64,000 bases of DNA, taken from CAXMST01 sp963700785 (lineage in GTDB: Bacteria; Actinomycetota; Thermoleophilia; Solirubrobacterales; 70-9). The notes beneath the pieces are model-generated. The model was not told where the DNA came from. It was given only the letters and a program-made list of their open reading frames with translations, and searched no databases. Below are positions 9,361 through 17,251 of the stretch, one piece after another. Position 1 is the stretch's first letter; every line of letters starts with the position of its first letter. The stretch is taken from assembly GCA_963700785.1 (NCBI GenBank), contig CAVOYZ010000006.1, positions 1 to 64,000 on the forward strand, given 5' to 3'. Made by a program: the position numbers and the translations under genes.

Positions 9361-9369
9361 TGATAGTTT
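9361..9369 (+). promoter_or_regulatory. extended -10 promoter for the sulfatase
   Basis: TGATAGTTT fits an extended -10 (TGn plus TAGTTT) and ends 9 bases before ATG 9379. No SD is present, so the transcript would be nearly leaderless. This is inferred from spacing alone. Confidence 0.4.
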
Positions 9370-9378
9370 CCGCCACCG

Positions 9379-11103
9379 ATGAGCAGGCCGAACATCCTCT
9401 TGATCCTGACCGATGAGCAGCGCGCAGCCCCGGTCTATGAACCCGACGAGCTGGCCGAGTACCGACGCGAGGAGTGCTCAGGCCAAGAGGGGCTACGAGA
9501 GAACGGGATCGAGTTTCGCCATCACTACCCGATGGCGGCCGCCTGCGCCCCGAGCCGCTCATCGCTTCTGACCGGTCATTACCCCTCGCTGCACGGCGTA
9601 ACCCAGACAGATGGCGTGGCGAAGAGCGCCGACGGCGATGAGATGTTCTGGCTCGCTCACGACTCGGTGCCGACCATGGGTGACTGGTTTCGCGCCGGCG
9701 GCTACAGCACCTTCTACAAGGGCAAGTGGCATGTCTCCCACGCGCACCTGGACGCAGAGGACGGGGACGGCTATCTGCTTTCTGTCGACGACGACGGAGA
9801 ACCTCAGCCCGAGAACATCGAGCGCTACCTGCAGGAGGACCTGCTCGAGGAGTGGGGCTTCTCGGAATGGGTCGGGCCGGAGCCGCACGGCCTCGACCCC
9901 CACAGCATGGGCACGGTGCGGGATCCATTCACCGCCGATGAGACGATCGAGCTTCTCCAACGCCTCGATACCGAGGACGGCGACAAGCCCTGGCTGACTG
10001 TCTGCTCGCTCCTTAACCCGCACGACGTGGCCTTCTTTGGCCTCCTCGGTCTCGCCGCGGGCCAGCGTTACCACCCGCGAACCGTGCCCGAGGTCCCGAA
10101 GGCACCCACCCAGGATGAGGACCTGACGACGAAGCCGCGGTGTCAACAGAGCATGGTGGATCTGTGGCCGAGGACGTTCGCCCCTCAGCCGTTTACGCAG
10201 CCGCATCTGAAGTTCTATTACGAGATGCAGGCGGCTGTCGACCAACAGATCACGCGCGTGCTCGACGCCCTGAGGGAGACCAAGGCTTACGAGAACACGA
10301 TCGTGGTCTTCACCTCCGACCACGGCGACATGATGGGTGCCCACGGCGGCTTCCACCAGAAGTGGCACAACGCCTACGAGGAGTCGCTGCGCGTGCCATT
10401 CATCGTCTCGAGCCCTCTCTTGCCGGAAGGCCGCCGCGAGTTCGACATCCCGACGAGCCACGCCGATCTCATCCCAACACTGCTCGGCTTGGCCGGCATC
10501 GACCGCGATGAGGCGCTCGCGCAGCTGAGCACCGACCACACTGAGGCGCGCCCGCTCGTTGGCCGTGACCTTTCGGAGGCTATCCGGGCCGCGCAGCCGC
10601 AGGCACCAACCGACCCCGTGCTCTTCATGACCGACGATGAGATCAGTGAGGGAAGCGAGCTATCCAAGAAGGCGTCACCTCAGGGCCTCGCGCGCTTCGC
10701 ACGCCTCTACTCAACGGTCGAGCAGCCGAACCACATCGAGACCGTGGTTGCCGAGGTCGATGTCGACGGCGAGCAGCACGTGGTCAAGTTCTCCCGCTAC
10801 CACGACAACCCGCAGTTCTGGACCGTTCCAGGCGAGCGCGACGAGCGCCTGCGGGGGCGCAAGAAGATCAAGGTGACCGAGCCCGAGCAAGACGAGTACG
10901 AGCTCTACGACCTCACCCTTGACCCGCTCGAAGAGCGGAACCTCGCCCACCCGAGCCATGCGGACGAGAGCTCAGGAGAGCTTCAGCAGAAGATGCTCGC
11001 GCTCCTATCCGATGAGCTCGAGAGAAAGCGTCTGACGCCGAAGGAAGGTGGCACTCCCGGCTATCGGCCGCCGGGTCGGAGCGAGCAGGCCTCAAGTAGC
11101 TGA
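9379..11103 (+). CDS. sulfatase (Cys-type, alkaline phosphatase superfamily)
   Basis: A 574-aa sulfatase. The N-terminal metal motif reads NILLILTDEQR. The CxPxR signature (CAPSRSSLLTGHYPSLHG) places the formylglycine precursor at Cys56. The second metal half reads TSDHGDMMGAHG, followed by FHQKWHNAYEESLRVPF. It should hydrolyse sulfate esters after Cys56 is oxidised by a formylglycine-generating enzyme, which the next gene encodes. No signal peptide is seen, unusual for secreted sulfatases, so it may be cytoplasmic. Codon use looks less GC-biased than in neighbours, and the gene lies between two tRNA fragments; both suggest horizontal acquisition. The substrate is not predictable. Confidence 0.9.
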   Translation: MSRPNILLILTDEQRAAPVYEPDELAEYRREECSGQEGLRENGIEFRHHYPMAAACAPSRSSLLTGHYPSLHGVTQTDGVAKSADGDEMFWLAHDSVPTMGDWFRAGGYSTFYKGKWHVSHAHLDAEDGDGYLLSVDDDGEPQPENIERYLQEDLLEEWGFSEWVGPEPHGLDPHSMGTVRDPFTADETIELLQRLDTEDGDKPWLTVCSLLNPHDVAFFGLLGLAAGQRYHPRTVPEVPKAPTQDEDLTTKPRCQQSMVDLWPRTFAPQPFTQPHLKFYYEMQAAVDQQITRVLDALRETKAYENTIVVFTSDHGDMMGAHGGFHQKWHNAYEESLRVPFIVSSPLLPEGRREFDIPTSHADLIPTLLGLAGIDRDEALAQLSTDHTEARPLVGRDLSEAIRAAQPQAPTDPVLFMTDDEISEGSELSKKASPQGLARFARLYSTVEQPNHIETVVAEVDVDGEQHVVKFSRYHDNPQFWTVPGERDERLRGRKKIKVTEPEQDEYELYDLTLDPLEERNLAHPSHADESSGELQQKMLALLSDELERKRLTPKEGGTPGYRPPGRSEQASSS

Positions 11104-11185
11104 GGGTGGCTCGGCCCGCGCGGCTGCTGCCGGACCCGCTCTAGATCTGTCGCGGCAATTGGCACTTATCGATTCATACGGGGAG

Positions 11186-12022
11186 ATGACCCGGCTGGAG
11201 GGGGGCGCCTTCACGATCGGAAGCGCCGATCCCTGGACCTATCCCGGCGACGGCGAGATGCCCCGAGAGGTCGACGTCGACCCCTTCCGGATCGACCGCT
11301 ACGCGGTCTCCAACGGGCGCTTTGCCGAGTTCGTCGACTCGACCGGGCACACCACCGACGCCGAGCGCTACGGCTGGTCGTTCGTCTTCGCGGGCCTTCT
11401 GCGGGACGATTTCCCCGACACCCGCGCGGTCGCTCAGACGCCGTGGTGGAGGCAGGTCTACGGCGCCGACTGGCGCCGTCCGGAAGGACCACAGTCCGGG
11501 ATCGCCGAGCGCTTCGACCACCCGGCCGTCCACATCTCCTGGGGCGACGCCGCAGCCTTCTGCGAGTGGGCCGGAGGGCGGCTTCCCAGCGAGGCCGAGT
11601 GGGAGTTCGCCGCCCGCGGCGGGCTCGAGGGCAAGGTCTTTCCCTGGGGGGATGAGCTCGAGCCGGGCGGCGAGCACCGGATGAACGTCTGGCAGGGCGA
11701 GTTCCCGAACCACAACACCACCGCCGACGGCTACTACGGCACCGCCCCCGTCGACGCTTACCCCCCGAACGGCTACGGCCTGCACAACGCCACCGGCAAC
11801 GTCTGGGAGTGGGCGGCCGACTGGTTCGATCCCACCTACCGCGCTCGGGACTCGGAGCGCAACCCCGCCGGCCCGCCGCAGGGCAAGCTCAGGGTGATCA
11901 AGGGTGGCTCCTACCTATGCCACCACTCCTATTGCCGCCGCTACCGGGTGGCGGCGCGCCTCGGCGACGAGCCGGACTCATCGTCCGGAAACCTCGGCTT
12001 CCGCTGCGCGGCGGACGCCTGA
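11186..12022 (+). CDS. formylglycine-generating enzyme (sulfatase-modifying factor)
   Basis: A 278-aa FGE that would convert the sulfatase CxPxR cysteine to formylglycine with oxygen. The FGE fold is recognisable from LEGGAFTIGS at the N-terminus, through GRLPSEAEWEFAARGG and NVWEWAADWF, to IKGGSYLCHHSYCRRYRVAAR. The two catalytic cysteines are at about 245 and 250, with the usual CxxxxC spacing, so it looks like a true FGE and not a generic FGE-fold protein. ATG 11186 matches the family start; GGGGAG is very close upstream. The frame is open further up but has no good start. It begins 82 bases after the sulfatase stop and is probably co-transcribed with it. Confidence 0.88.
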   Translation: MTRLEGGAFTIGSADPWTYPGDGEMPREVDVDPFRIDRYAVSNGRFAEFVDSTGHTTDAERYGWSFVFAGLLRDDFPDTRAVAQTPWWRQVYGADWRRPEGPQSGIAERFDHPAVHISWGDAAAFCEWAGGRLPSEAEWEFAARGGLEGKVFPWGDELEPGGEHRMNVWQGEFPNHNTTADGYYGTAPVDAYPPNGYGLHNATGNVWEWAADWFDPTYRARDSERNPAGPPQGKLRVIKGGSYLCHHSYCRRYRVAARLGDEPDSSSGNLGFRCAADA

Positions 12023-12294
12023 GGGGCGCGGGCGGCGCCCCGGGGCGAGCTGAGTCGAGGCGGCCTCGCCACCATGCCCAGCGCCGCGCAGTAAGGCCCG
12101 CCAAGAGGCCCCTGGCTCACGGCGCGAGCGCGATATGCGGCTCTCACCCGCGCGACAACTTCTCCGAGGTTCCGCGCGATGGTTGCGCGATGGTCCTCGC
12201 ACCAATGTTGAAGCGGTTCGGCGATTTGGGCCGATTCGGCGGTTTCTGCCGAACTTGCCCGGAACCGCATGGCGTTGCGGGGGATCCGTGTAAC
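12023..12294. other. intergenic region downstream of the FGE gene
   Basis: No gene with a credible start and coding bias is seen here. The stretch around 12120-12260 is less GC-rich than its flanks. Together with the adjacent tRNA-Arg fragment (12295-12345) this makes about 340 bases without a protein gene between the FGE and the YegP-like gene. Confidence 0.5.
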
Positions 12295-12345
12295 GCGCCC
12301 GACAGGATTCGAACCTGTGACCTTCGGTTTCGTAGACCGAAGGTC
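12295..12345 (-). repeat. tRNA-Arg(ACG) 3' fragment
   Basis: On the minus strand there is an intact anticodon stem-loop (TCGGT, CTACGAA, ACCGA), the variable region AGGTC, a perfect T arm (ACAGG, TTCGAAT, CCTGT) and the 3' acceptor strand CGGGCGC. There is no matching 5' acceptor strand or D arm upstream. The anticodon stem is extended to 10 paired bases (GACCTTCGGT with ACCGAAGGTC), which is abnormal for a tRNA. It is best read as a 3' tRNA remnant, such as an integration site, paired with the Met fragment at 9250. Confidence 0.65.
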
Positions 12346-12365
12346 GAGATCACCACGGCTCCGGG

Positions 12366-12575
12366 CTACGCCGCCCGCCGCTGCCTACCCGCGCCCCGGT
12401 CCTCACTCTGGTCCCGCACCTGCGCCCCAGCCGCCTGGGCCTGGATCACACGGATCGAGTGCTCGCAGCTCTGCTTGCTGGTCATCAGCTCCGAGGCGGC
12501 CATGATCTCGTTGTTGTCGCCGACGGCGCGCCACCAATACTGGCCGTCGTCGCTGCGGCGGATTGCGAAGTACAT
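12366..12575 (-). CDS. YegP-like DUF1508 small protein
   Basis: A 69-aa protein. The first 55 residues fit the DUF1508/YegP fold: FAIRRSDDGQYWWRAVGDNN followed by EIMAASELMTSKQSCEHSI, i.e. the dGqyyfr-NGevia-se-Ytsk-a pattern. The function of the family is unknown. ATG 12575 is preceded by an excellent SD, AAGGAGG. The polar C-terminal tail is not conserved. The gene ends just before the tRNA-Arg fragment. It is not obviously linked to the hydrolase on its other side. Confidence 0.8.
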   Translation of the reverse strand: MYFAIRRSDDGQYWWRAVGDNNEIMAASELMTSKQSCEHSIRVIQAQAAGAQVRDQSEDRGAGRQRRAA

Positions 12576-12643
12576 CTGAGCCTCCTTCGCCGGCCGCGGG
12601 GTCGGGGTTCGGTCTGGCTTCCCGGCCGACCCCAGGTGGATAG

Positions 12644-12667
12644 CGCCCGCGCCGGACGGCGCGGGCG
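12644..12667 (-). terminator. hairpin terminator after the secreted hydrolase
   Basis: A perfect 10-bp stem, CGCCCGCGCC and GGCGCGGGCG, with a GGAC loop, lies 30 bases past the stop of the minus-strand hydrolase gene. There is no clear U-tract, which is common in high-GC actinobacteria. Confidence 0.55.
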
Positions 12668-12696
12668 GGGCGACGGGCGGCGCCTCGGCGCCGGGC

Positions 12697-14082
12697 CTAG
12701 CCCACCTGGCCCCGCAGGAACTTCCTCAGGGTCCGGACGAACTCGTTCTTCGGCTGCGCGGTGAGCGGGTCGATGTGGGTGTAGGCGCTCTCGCGGTTGA
12801 CCAGCCGCAACTTGCTCGCCGGGATCGAGGACTGATCGGCGAGCGCCTGCGCCGCATCGAGCACCCGCTGGCCGCCGAGCGCGGCGCCGAAGGCGTAGAT
12901 CGGAATCGGGCCGAGATCGTCGCCGTGGATCGCGTTCAGGTCGAGCACGTCCTGGGTCGGGTTGTCATTGCCGGCGGCGACCCCGCCCGAGTCGAGGTTG
13001 AGGCGGGTCGGGTGATACCAGGCGGTGCCGTCCATGCCCTGGAGCTGTGGCGCGGCGAACGCCTTCGCCACCCGCCGTAGCGGGCTGATCTCACCGTCGC
13101 GGACCCAGCCGCGGGGATCGCCGCTCTTGGCGAGCCGCCCGGCGTTGACCTGCGCCGCGATCAGGCCCGGCGGCGAGGTATCGGCGTCGAGCGCGTAGCC
13201 GTAGCCGGCCCGGTTGGTCGGCGGCACCGGCGCCTTCAGGTTGGCGGGCAGCAGCGGCCAGTCGTGCAGCACCGAGGGATCATCGGGGGCGAGCAGCGCC
13301 AGCTGCGCACCGACCGAGTTGAAGAGGCCGGTGAACGGCGCGGTGATGCCGCCGAACGAGAGCCACGGGGATCCCGCGGCGAGCTCGTTCAGCCGGTCGG
13401 TGGCCTCGGCCGGGGTCAGGCTCGGGTCGGGGCCGCTGCCGCCGTCGATGAAGGCGAGGCCGTCGAGTCCATCGGCGCCGGGCTTGCCGTTGAAGTCCCA
13501 GGTCGCGTACGCGGTCGTGATCGAGCCGCCGAGCGAGTGGCCGCCCATGACCACGGTCTTCGCCTTGCGGTTCGCGCGGTCGACGACCCGCTTCAGGTCC
13601 TCGACCGCGACCCTCATCCCCCACTCGCGGCCGAAGCCGACGTCGGCGTCGTCGATGAACTCGAAGTGGTCGGTGATCGTCGGGTCGGTGAGCCAGTTCA
13701 GGTAGTAGTCGAACATCTCCCCGACGCTCGCCTCGCCGCGCTTGACCTGGTCGAAGACCGACTGGTCCTCGAGCTGGGTGCCGCGGCGCTCGATCGACCA
13801 GACCTGCCAGTTGGTGGTCTTCTTGGTGATCAGCTTCGCCAGCGGGTAGAAGTAGGCGGCTGCCCCGGAGGTGCCGGGGTTGAGGATCAGGATCTTCTTC
13901 GCCTTGCGCGGGCCGACGCTGAGCACGCCGACCCTGTCGAGCTTCGAGGGCGTGCTCGCCTCGTCGTAGCCGTTGTACCAACGGAAGTCGGTCGCCGCCG
14001 GCGCCGTCTGCGCGGCCGCCGCGAACCCTGCTGCGACCACGGTCGTCGCGATCGCGGTCCTGATCATCCTGCCTGCAAACAC
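12697..14082 (-). CDS. secreted alpha/beta-hydrolase fold protein
   Basis: A 461-aa exported protein. GTG 14082 is chosen because GGAG lies five bases upstream; ATG 14067 is an internal alternative. The signal peptide runs to about residue 30 (ATTVVAAGFAAAAQTAPAA). The fold is supported by ILILNPGTSG near the oxyanion region and the nucleophile elbow GGHSLGGSI, with Ser as nucleophile; a His in SAYTHIDP near the C-terminus could complete the triad. The length is typical of secreted lipase/esterase-like hydrolases of actinobacteria. Substrate unknown. Confidence 0.83.
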   Translation of the reverse strand: MFAGRMIRTAIATTVVAAGFAAAAQTAPAATDFRWYNGYDEASTPSKLDRVGVLSVGPRKAKKILILNPGTSGAAAYFYPLAKLITKKTTNWQVWSIERRGTQLEDQSVFDQVKRGEASVGEMFDYYLNWLTDPTITDHFEFIDDADVGFGREWGMRVAVEDLKRVVDRANRKAKTVVMGGHSLGGSITTAYATWDFNGKPGADGLDGLAFIDGGSGPDPSLTPAEATDRLNELAAGSPWLSFGGITAPFTGLFNSVGAQLALLAPDDPSVLHDWPLLPANLKAPVPPTNRAGYGYALDADTSPPGLIAAQVNAGRLAKSGDPRGWVRDGEISPLRRVAKAFAAPQLQGMDGTAWYHPTRLNLDSGGVAAGNDNPTQDVLDLNAIHGDDLGPIPIYAFGAALGGQRVLDAAQALADQSSIPASKLRLVNRESAYTHIDPLTAQPKNEFVRTLRKFLRGQVG

Positions 14083-14192
14083 GGTGTCTCCAAACCCTTG
14101 CTCTCCGCCCCCTCGTCGCCGCGCCCCAGCTGACCGGGCGACAGCCGCAAGGATACCCGGCGGGGCCCGCTCGGACGGCGGGCCGGCCTTTC

Positions 14193-15074
14193 CTAGGGGA
14201 CCCCGATCGTGCGCTCGCAGCTCGGGGTGGCCCGATCGCCGCCTCCCTTGCCGCCGGTGCAGCGGTCCTTGTCCTGATCGCCGCTGAGGAAGTCGGCTCC
14301 CTTGTCGCCGAACAGCAGGTCGTCGCCGAGCCCGCCGAAGATCGTGTCGTTGCCGTCCTCGCCGCGGAGCTCGTCGTCGCCGGCCCTGCCCTCGATCAGA
14401 TCGTCGCCGAGATCGCCGAAGATCCGATCGGCGGCGTTCGAGCCGATCAGCTTGTCGTCGTCGAGCCCGCCGTCCATCTTCTTCGGCGCCACGTCCTTGG
14501 TCTTGGTCCGCAGCACGTCCTTGTCGGAGCCGCCCTTGAGGGTGTCGCGGCCGCCGGCCTGCAGCACGTCCCGCTCGAAGCTGCCGTCGAGGAAGTCGAT
14601 CCCGTCGTCGACGATCTCGCCCCCCTTGCGCCCCCAGCCGAACAGCTTGTCGAGCCCGGCGGAGCCGAGCATGTAGTCGTTGCCGGGGCCGCCGTAGAGC
14701 CGGTCGTTCTGCTCCTCGCCGTAGAGCTTGTCCCGGCCCTCGTCGCCGAAGACCTTGTCGTTGCCGAGGCCGCCGCAGACGACGTCGTTGCCACGGCCGC
14801 CGTAGACGCGGTCCTTGCCGCGGCCGCCGTTGAGGATGTCGTTGCCCGGGCCGCCGCGGATCACGTCGTTGCCGTCGCCGCCGTTGACCCGCTGGCTGCC
14901 GGGACCGAGGTTGATCTTGTCGTTCTTGCCGCTGTAGGTCTTGTCGCGCTTCTTGCAGATCGCCGCGTCCTGGGCGAGCGCCGGGCCGGCGCCGAGGCCG
15001 AAGGCTGCCGCGGCCGCCAGGGCAGCGGCAATGCGGATATGGGGGCGTTGAGCCAAGGCGAGGCAGTCTCGCAC
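14193..15074 (-). CDS. secreted RTX-type calcium-binding repeat protein
   Basis: A 293-aa protein with a signal peptide (AAALAAAAAFGLGAGPALA) followed by many nonapeptide GGxGxDxhx units, e.g. GGDGNDVIRGGPGNDILNGG around residues 65-85 and GEDGNDTIFGGLGDDLLFGD near residue 250. These fold as a calcium-binding parallel beta-roll in haemolysin-type proteins. Cysteines near both ends could form a disulfide cap. No catalytic domain is attached, so it is probably structural or surface-associated. The start is GTG 15074; a TTG at 15056 is an alternative and neither has a strong SD. Confidence 0.83.
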   Translation of the reverse strand: MRDCLALAQRPHIRIAAALAAAAAFGLGAGPALAQDAAICKKRDKTYSGKNDKINLGPGSQRVNGGDGNDVIRGGPGNDILNGGRGKDRVYGGRGNDVVCGGLGNDKVFGDEGRDKLYGEEQNDRLYGGPGNDYMLGSAGLDKLFGWGRKGGEIVDDGIDFLDGSFERDVLQAGGRDTLKGGSDKDVLRTKTKDVAPKKMDGGLDDDKLIGSNAADRIFGDLGDDLIEGRAGDDELRGEDGNDTIFGGLGDDLLFGDKGADFLSGDQDKDRCTGGKGGGDRATPSCERTIGVP

Positions 15075-15130
15075 AGCGGCGGCACGCTCCCGGGTAACCT
15101 GCGATATCCCTACGCCAACCGGAGGTACCT

Positions 15131-15394
15131 GTGAGCGTCAAGCTGCATACGTGCGGAGTCACCTGGCTGAAGATCGACGCCCACCCGTGCTGGACCGTCG
15201 AGAAGGCGCTCAAGGAGCGGGGCGTCGAGTTCGAGGCGGTGCGCGAGCCGACCTACCCGCGGAGCAGGCGAAAGGCGATCGAGGAGCACACCAATCAGAG
15301 GCTGCTGCCGGTGATCGAGACCGCCGACGGGACCTGGATCCGCGAGGAGTCGAAGGTGCTGATCGAGCGGATCAACGCCGGCGAGTTCGACTGA
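15131..15394 (+). CDS. glutaredoxin/GST N-terminal-like thioredoxin-fold protein
   Basis: An 87-aa protein starting at GTG 15131 after GGAGG. The beta-alpha-beta pattern (VKLHTCGVTWLKIDAHPCW, LKERGVEFEAV, LLPVIETADGTWIREESKVLIERI) matches a thioredoxin-fold GST N-terminal or glutaredoxin-like domain, including the cis-Pro after LL and the following E/S site. The usual CPYC is not present; cysteines are at 8 and 20. Similar stand-alone proteins are common in Thermoleophilia. A redox or glutathione-like role is inferred only. It is divergent from the RTX protein by 56 bases. Confidence 0.78.
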   Translation: MSVKLHTCGVTWLKIDAHPCWTVEKALKERGVEFEAVREPTYPRSRRKAIEEHTNQRLLPVIETADGTWIREESKVLIERINAGEFD

Positions 15395-15420
15395 GCGCGG
15401 GCTGATCACCGCGCGCCGGC

Positions 15421-17162
15421 TCAGTCGCCGCGCAGGCGACGCTTCAGCGCCCGCAGGGGTGCCGTCGCTTTCCAACTCGCCGAGGAGCGCACCCGTTCGA
15501 GCTCGCCCTGAAGCAGCGCCCGGCTGTCCCGCAGCTTGACCTGCCGATCCTGCAGGCTCTCGATCGCGCGCTGCTTCGAGCGACGGTCCTCGTCTGCGGC
15601 CTGTAGCGCCGTCTGCAGGTGCTCGGCGTTGTCGGGGTCCCAGAGAACGTAGGGCGGCCCGGGGTCCGGGGTCGGCTCGGACTCGTGCAGGAGCACGAGA
15701 TCGGCGAAGGCGAGGTGCCCGGAGCGCGTGTGGTGGGCGTTCAGGATCCGAACCGGGCGATAGCCGCGCTCGGCTGCGAACGCGAGCAGCTCGTGTGGCG
15801 CCGCCTGGCCGCGGTAGGAGGGGATGAAGATCGCCTCGACCACGATCACCGGGCGCTGGGCGGCGAGCATCCGGCTGCCGCCCTCGAGCACCGGCAGCTC
15901 CTCCCCCTGCGTGTCGACCTTGATCAGCTCCAGCTCGGGTCGGCCGGCCTGCTCCCAGACCGAGTCGAGCGTCGCGACGTCGACCGACCGCACGCTCGGC
16001 TTCTCCGACGGCGCATGCGGGGCCAGCAGGCTCCCCGTCGCCGGCGCCCCGCCGAAGAACTGGAACTCGCGCTCACCCTCGGTAGCGCTCAGCGCGATCG
16101 GTCTCAGCTCGACCCGGGGATCGGCGCCAAACCGCTGCTCGAGACCCGCCGCGTTCTCGCCCGCCGGCTCGAACAGCGTCGCCGTCGACCTCGGGAACGC
16201 CGCGAGGATCTCGCTCGTGAACTCGCCCCTGAACGCACCGACGTCGAAGAACCGCAACGCCGGATCCTCGCCGTGCGAGCGCGCCAGCTGCTCGAGCAGC
16301 GGCGCGATCCCCTGAGCCGCGCCGCTCCGCAGCCACAGGGAGAGGCTCGTCGTAGAGGTCGGCGGCCCGCTGATGGAAGAAGAAGACGTTGCCCCAGGCC
16401 GCGTCGTCGAGCGCCCCGATCGAGTCGAAGTCGAGCTCGGTGGCCCCACCGAGATGGGAGACGACGACGTAGGACGGATAGCCCCGCTCCGCCATCAGCC
16501 GGACGATCGCGTCGATCGGTGAGGGCGGCGCCCCGAACGGGTGTCCGGCGTTCCAGAACTCGACCGCGACCACCTCGCAGTCGAGGCCGGCCGCCCCCTC
16601 GAGCACCGCGAGATCGTGGCCCTCGGTGTCGATCTTCAGCACCCCGACCTCGGCCGGGATCTCGGAGCTCGCGGCGAGGTCATCGAGTGCCACGGTCGGC
16701 ACCCGGATCGCCGTCGTCCTCCTGGTGAGTCGATCGGCGGACGATCCGCTCGAGGCTGTGGTGGGTGTCGTGCGGGGCTCCGTCGTCGCGGACCGTGAGA
16801 CGAAGCTCCGCGAAGCCGCTACGACTGCTGACCGCCTCCGATCGCAGGATCAGGTTCTGCGGTTCTCCCAGGCGCTCCGCAATCCGCCGCCTGTTGGCCT
16901 CGATCGGCTCGAACGCGTGAACCGCGAACCCGGCTGCGAGGAACGGCTCCAGCGTTGTGCCGTGGTGGGCGCCAACGTCGATCATCACGCGAGTTCTCAC
17001 CCGCGCGCTGAGCTGGCGGAGGATCGCGAGCTCCCCTATTCGATCGCCCGCTGCCGCGTTGATGCCCACGACGGGAGCATGCCGGATCGCAGGGCGCACG
17101 CGGGGATCCGCCAACGCTCGAGCTCCTCCGGGTCGGGACAGCCCACTCCCGCCAATTAACAT
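15421..17162 (-). pseudogene. two-domain FkbM family methyltransferase, reading frame broken twice
   Basis: Three overlapping minus-strand frames join into one protein with two FkbM (SAM-dependent methyltransferase) domains. Domain 1 has VMIDVGAHHGTTLEPF and AFEPIEANRR; after a frame change near 16720-16735 it continues with VPTVALDDLAAS and VGVLKIDTEGHDLAVLEGA. A second change near 16325-16350 leads into domain 2: FFDVGAFRGEFTSEI, TLFEPAGENAAG, VDTQGEELPVLEGG, then a C-terminal coiled region with SASWKATAPLRAL, typical of polysaccharide-cluster proteins. Each change needs one base, so sequencing error or recent inactivation is equally possible. It would methylate a glycan or lipid hydroxyl. 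ATG 17162 is tentative. Confidence 0.75.
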
Positions 17163-17238
17163 CGGCGCCCGGTGCGCGACGGATTCTCAGGGAGAGAGTT
17201 GCTCCGTCGCCGGGTCGCCGGAGGGGCCGCGGCACGGG

Positions 17239-17251
17239 TACGATTGGTTCG
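17239..17251 (+). promoter_or_regulatory. -10 element, probable leaderless promoter
   Basis: TACGAT lies exactly 7 bases before ATG 17252 and no SD is present, so transcription would start at or next to the start codon. Confidence 0.45.

Noticed and set aside
12290..12400. complete tRNA-Arg gene
   Set aside because: No 5' acceptor strand or D arm; the 5' half is replaced by the end of the YegP-like gene.
13264..14133. 289-codon plus-strand frame opposite the secreted hydrolase
   Set aside because: Shadow of the minus-strand gene, no start signal or motif.
14300..14900. CRISPR array or satellite repeat
   Set aside because: The periodicity is the coding repeat of RTX nonapeptides; units vary and there are no spacers.
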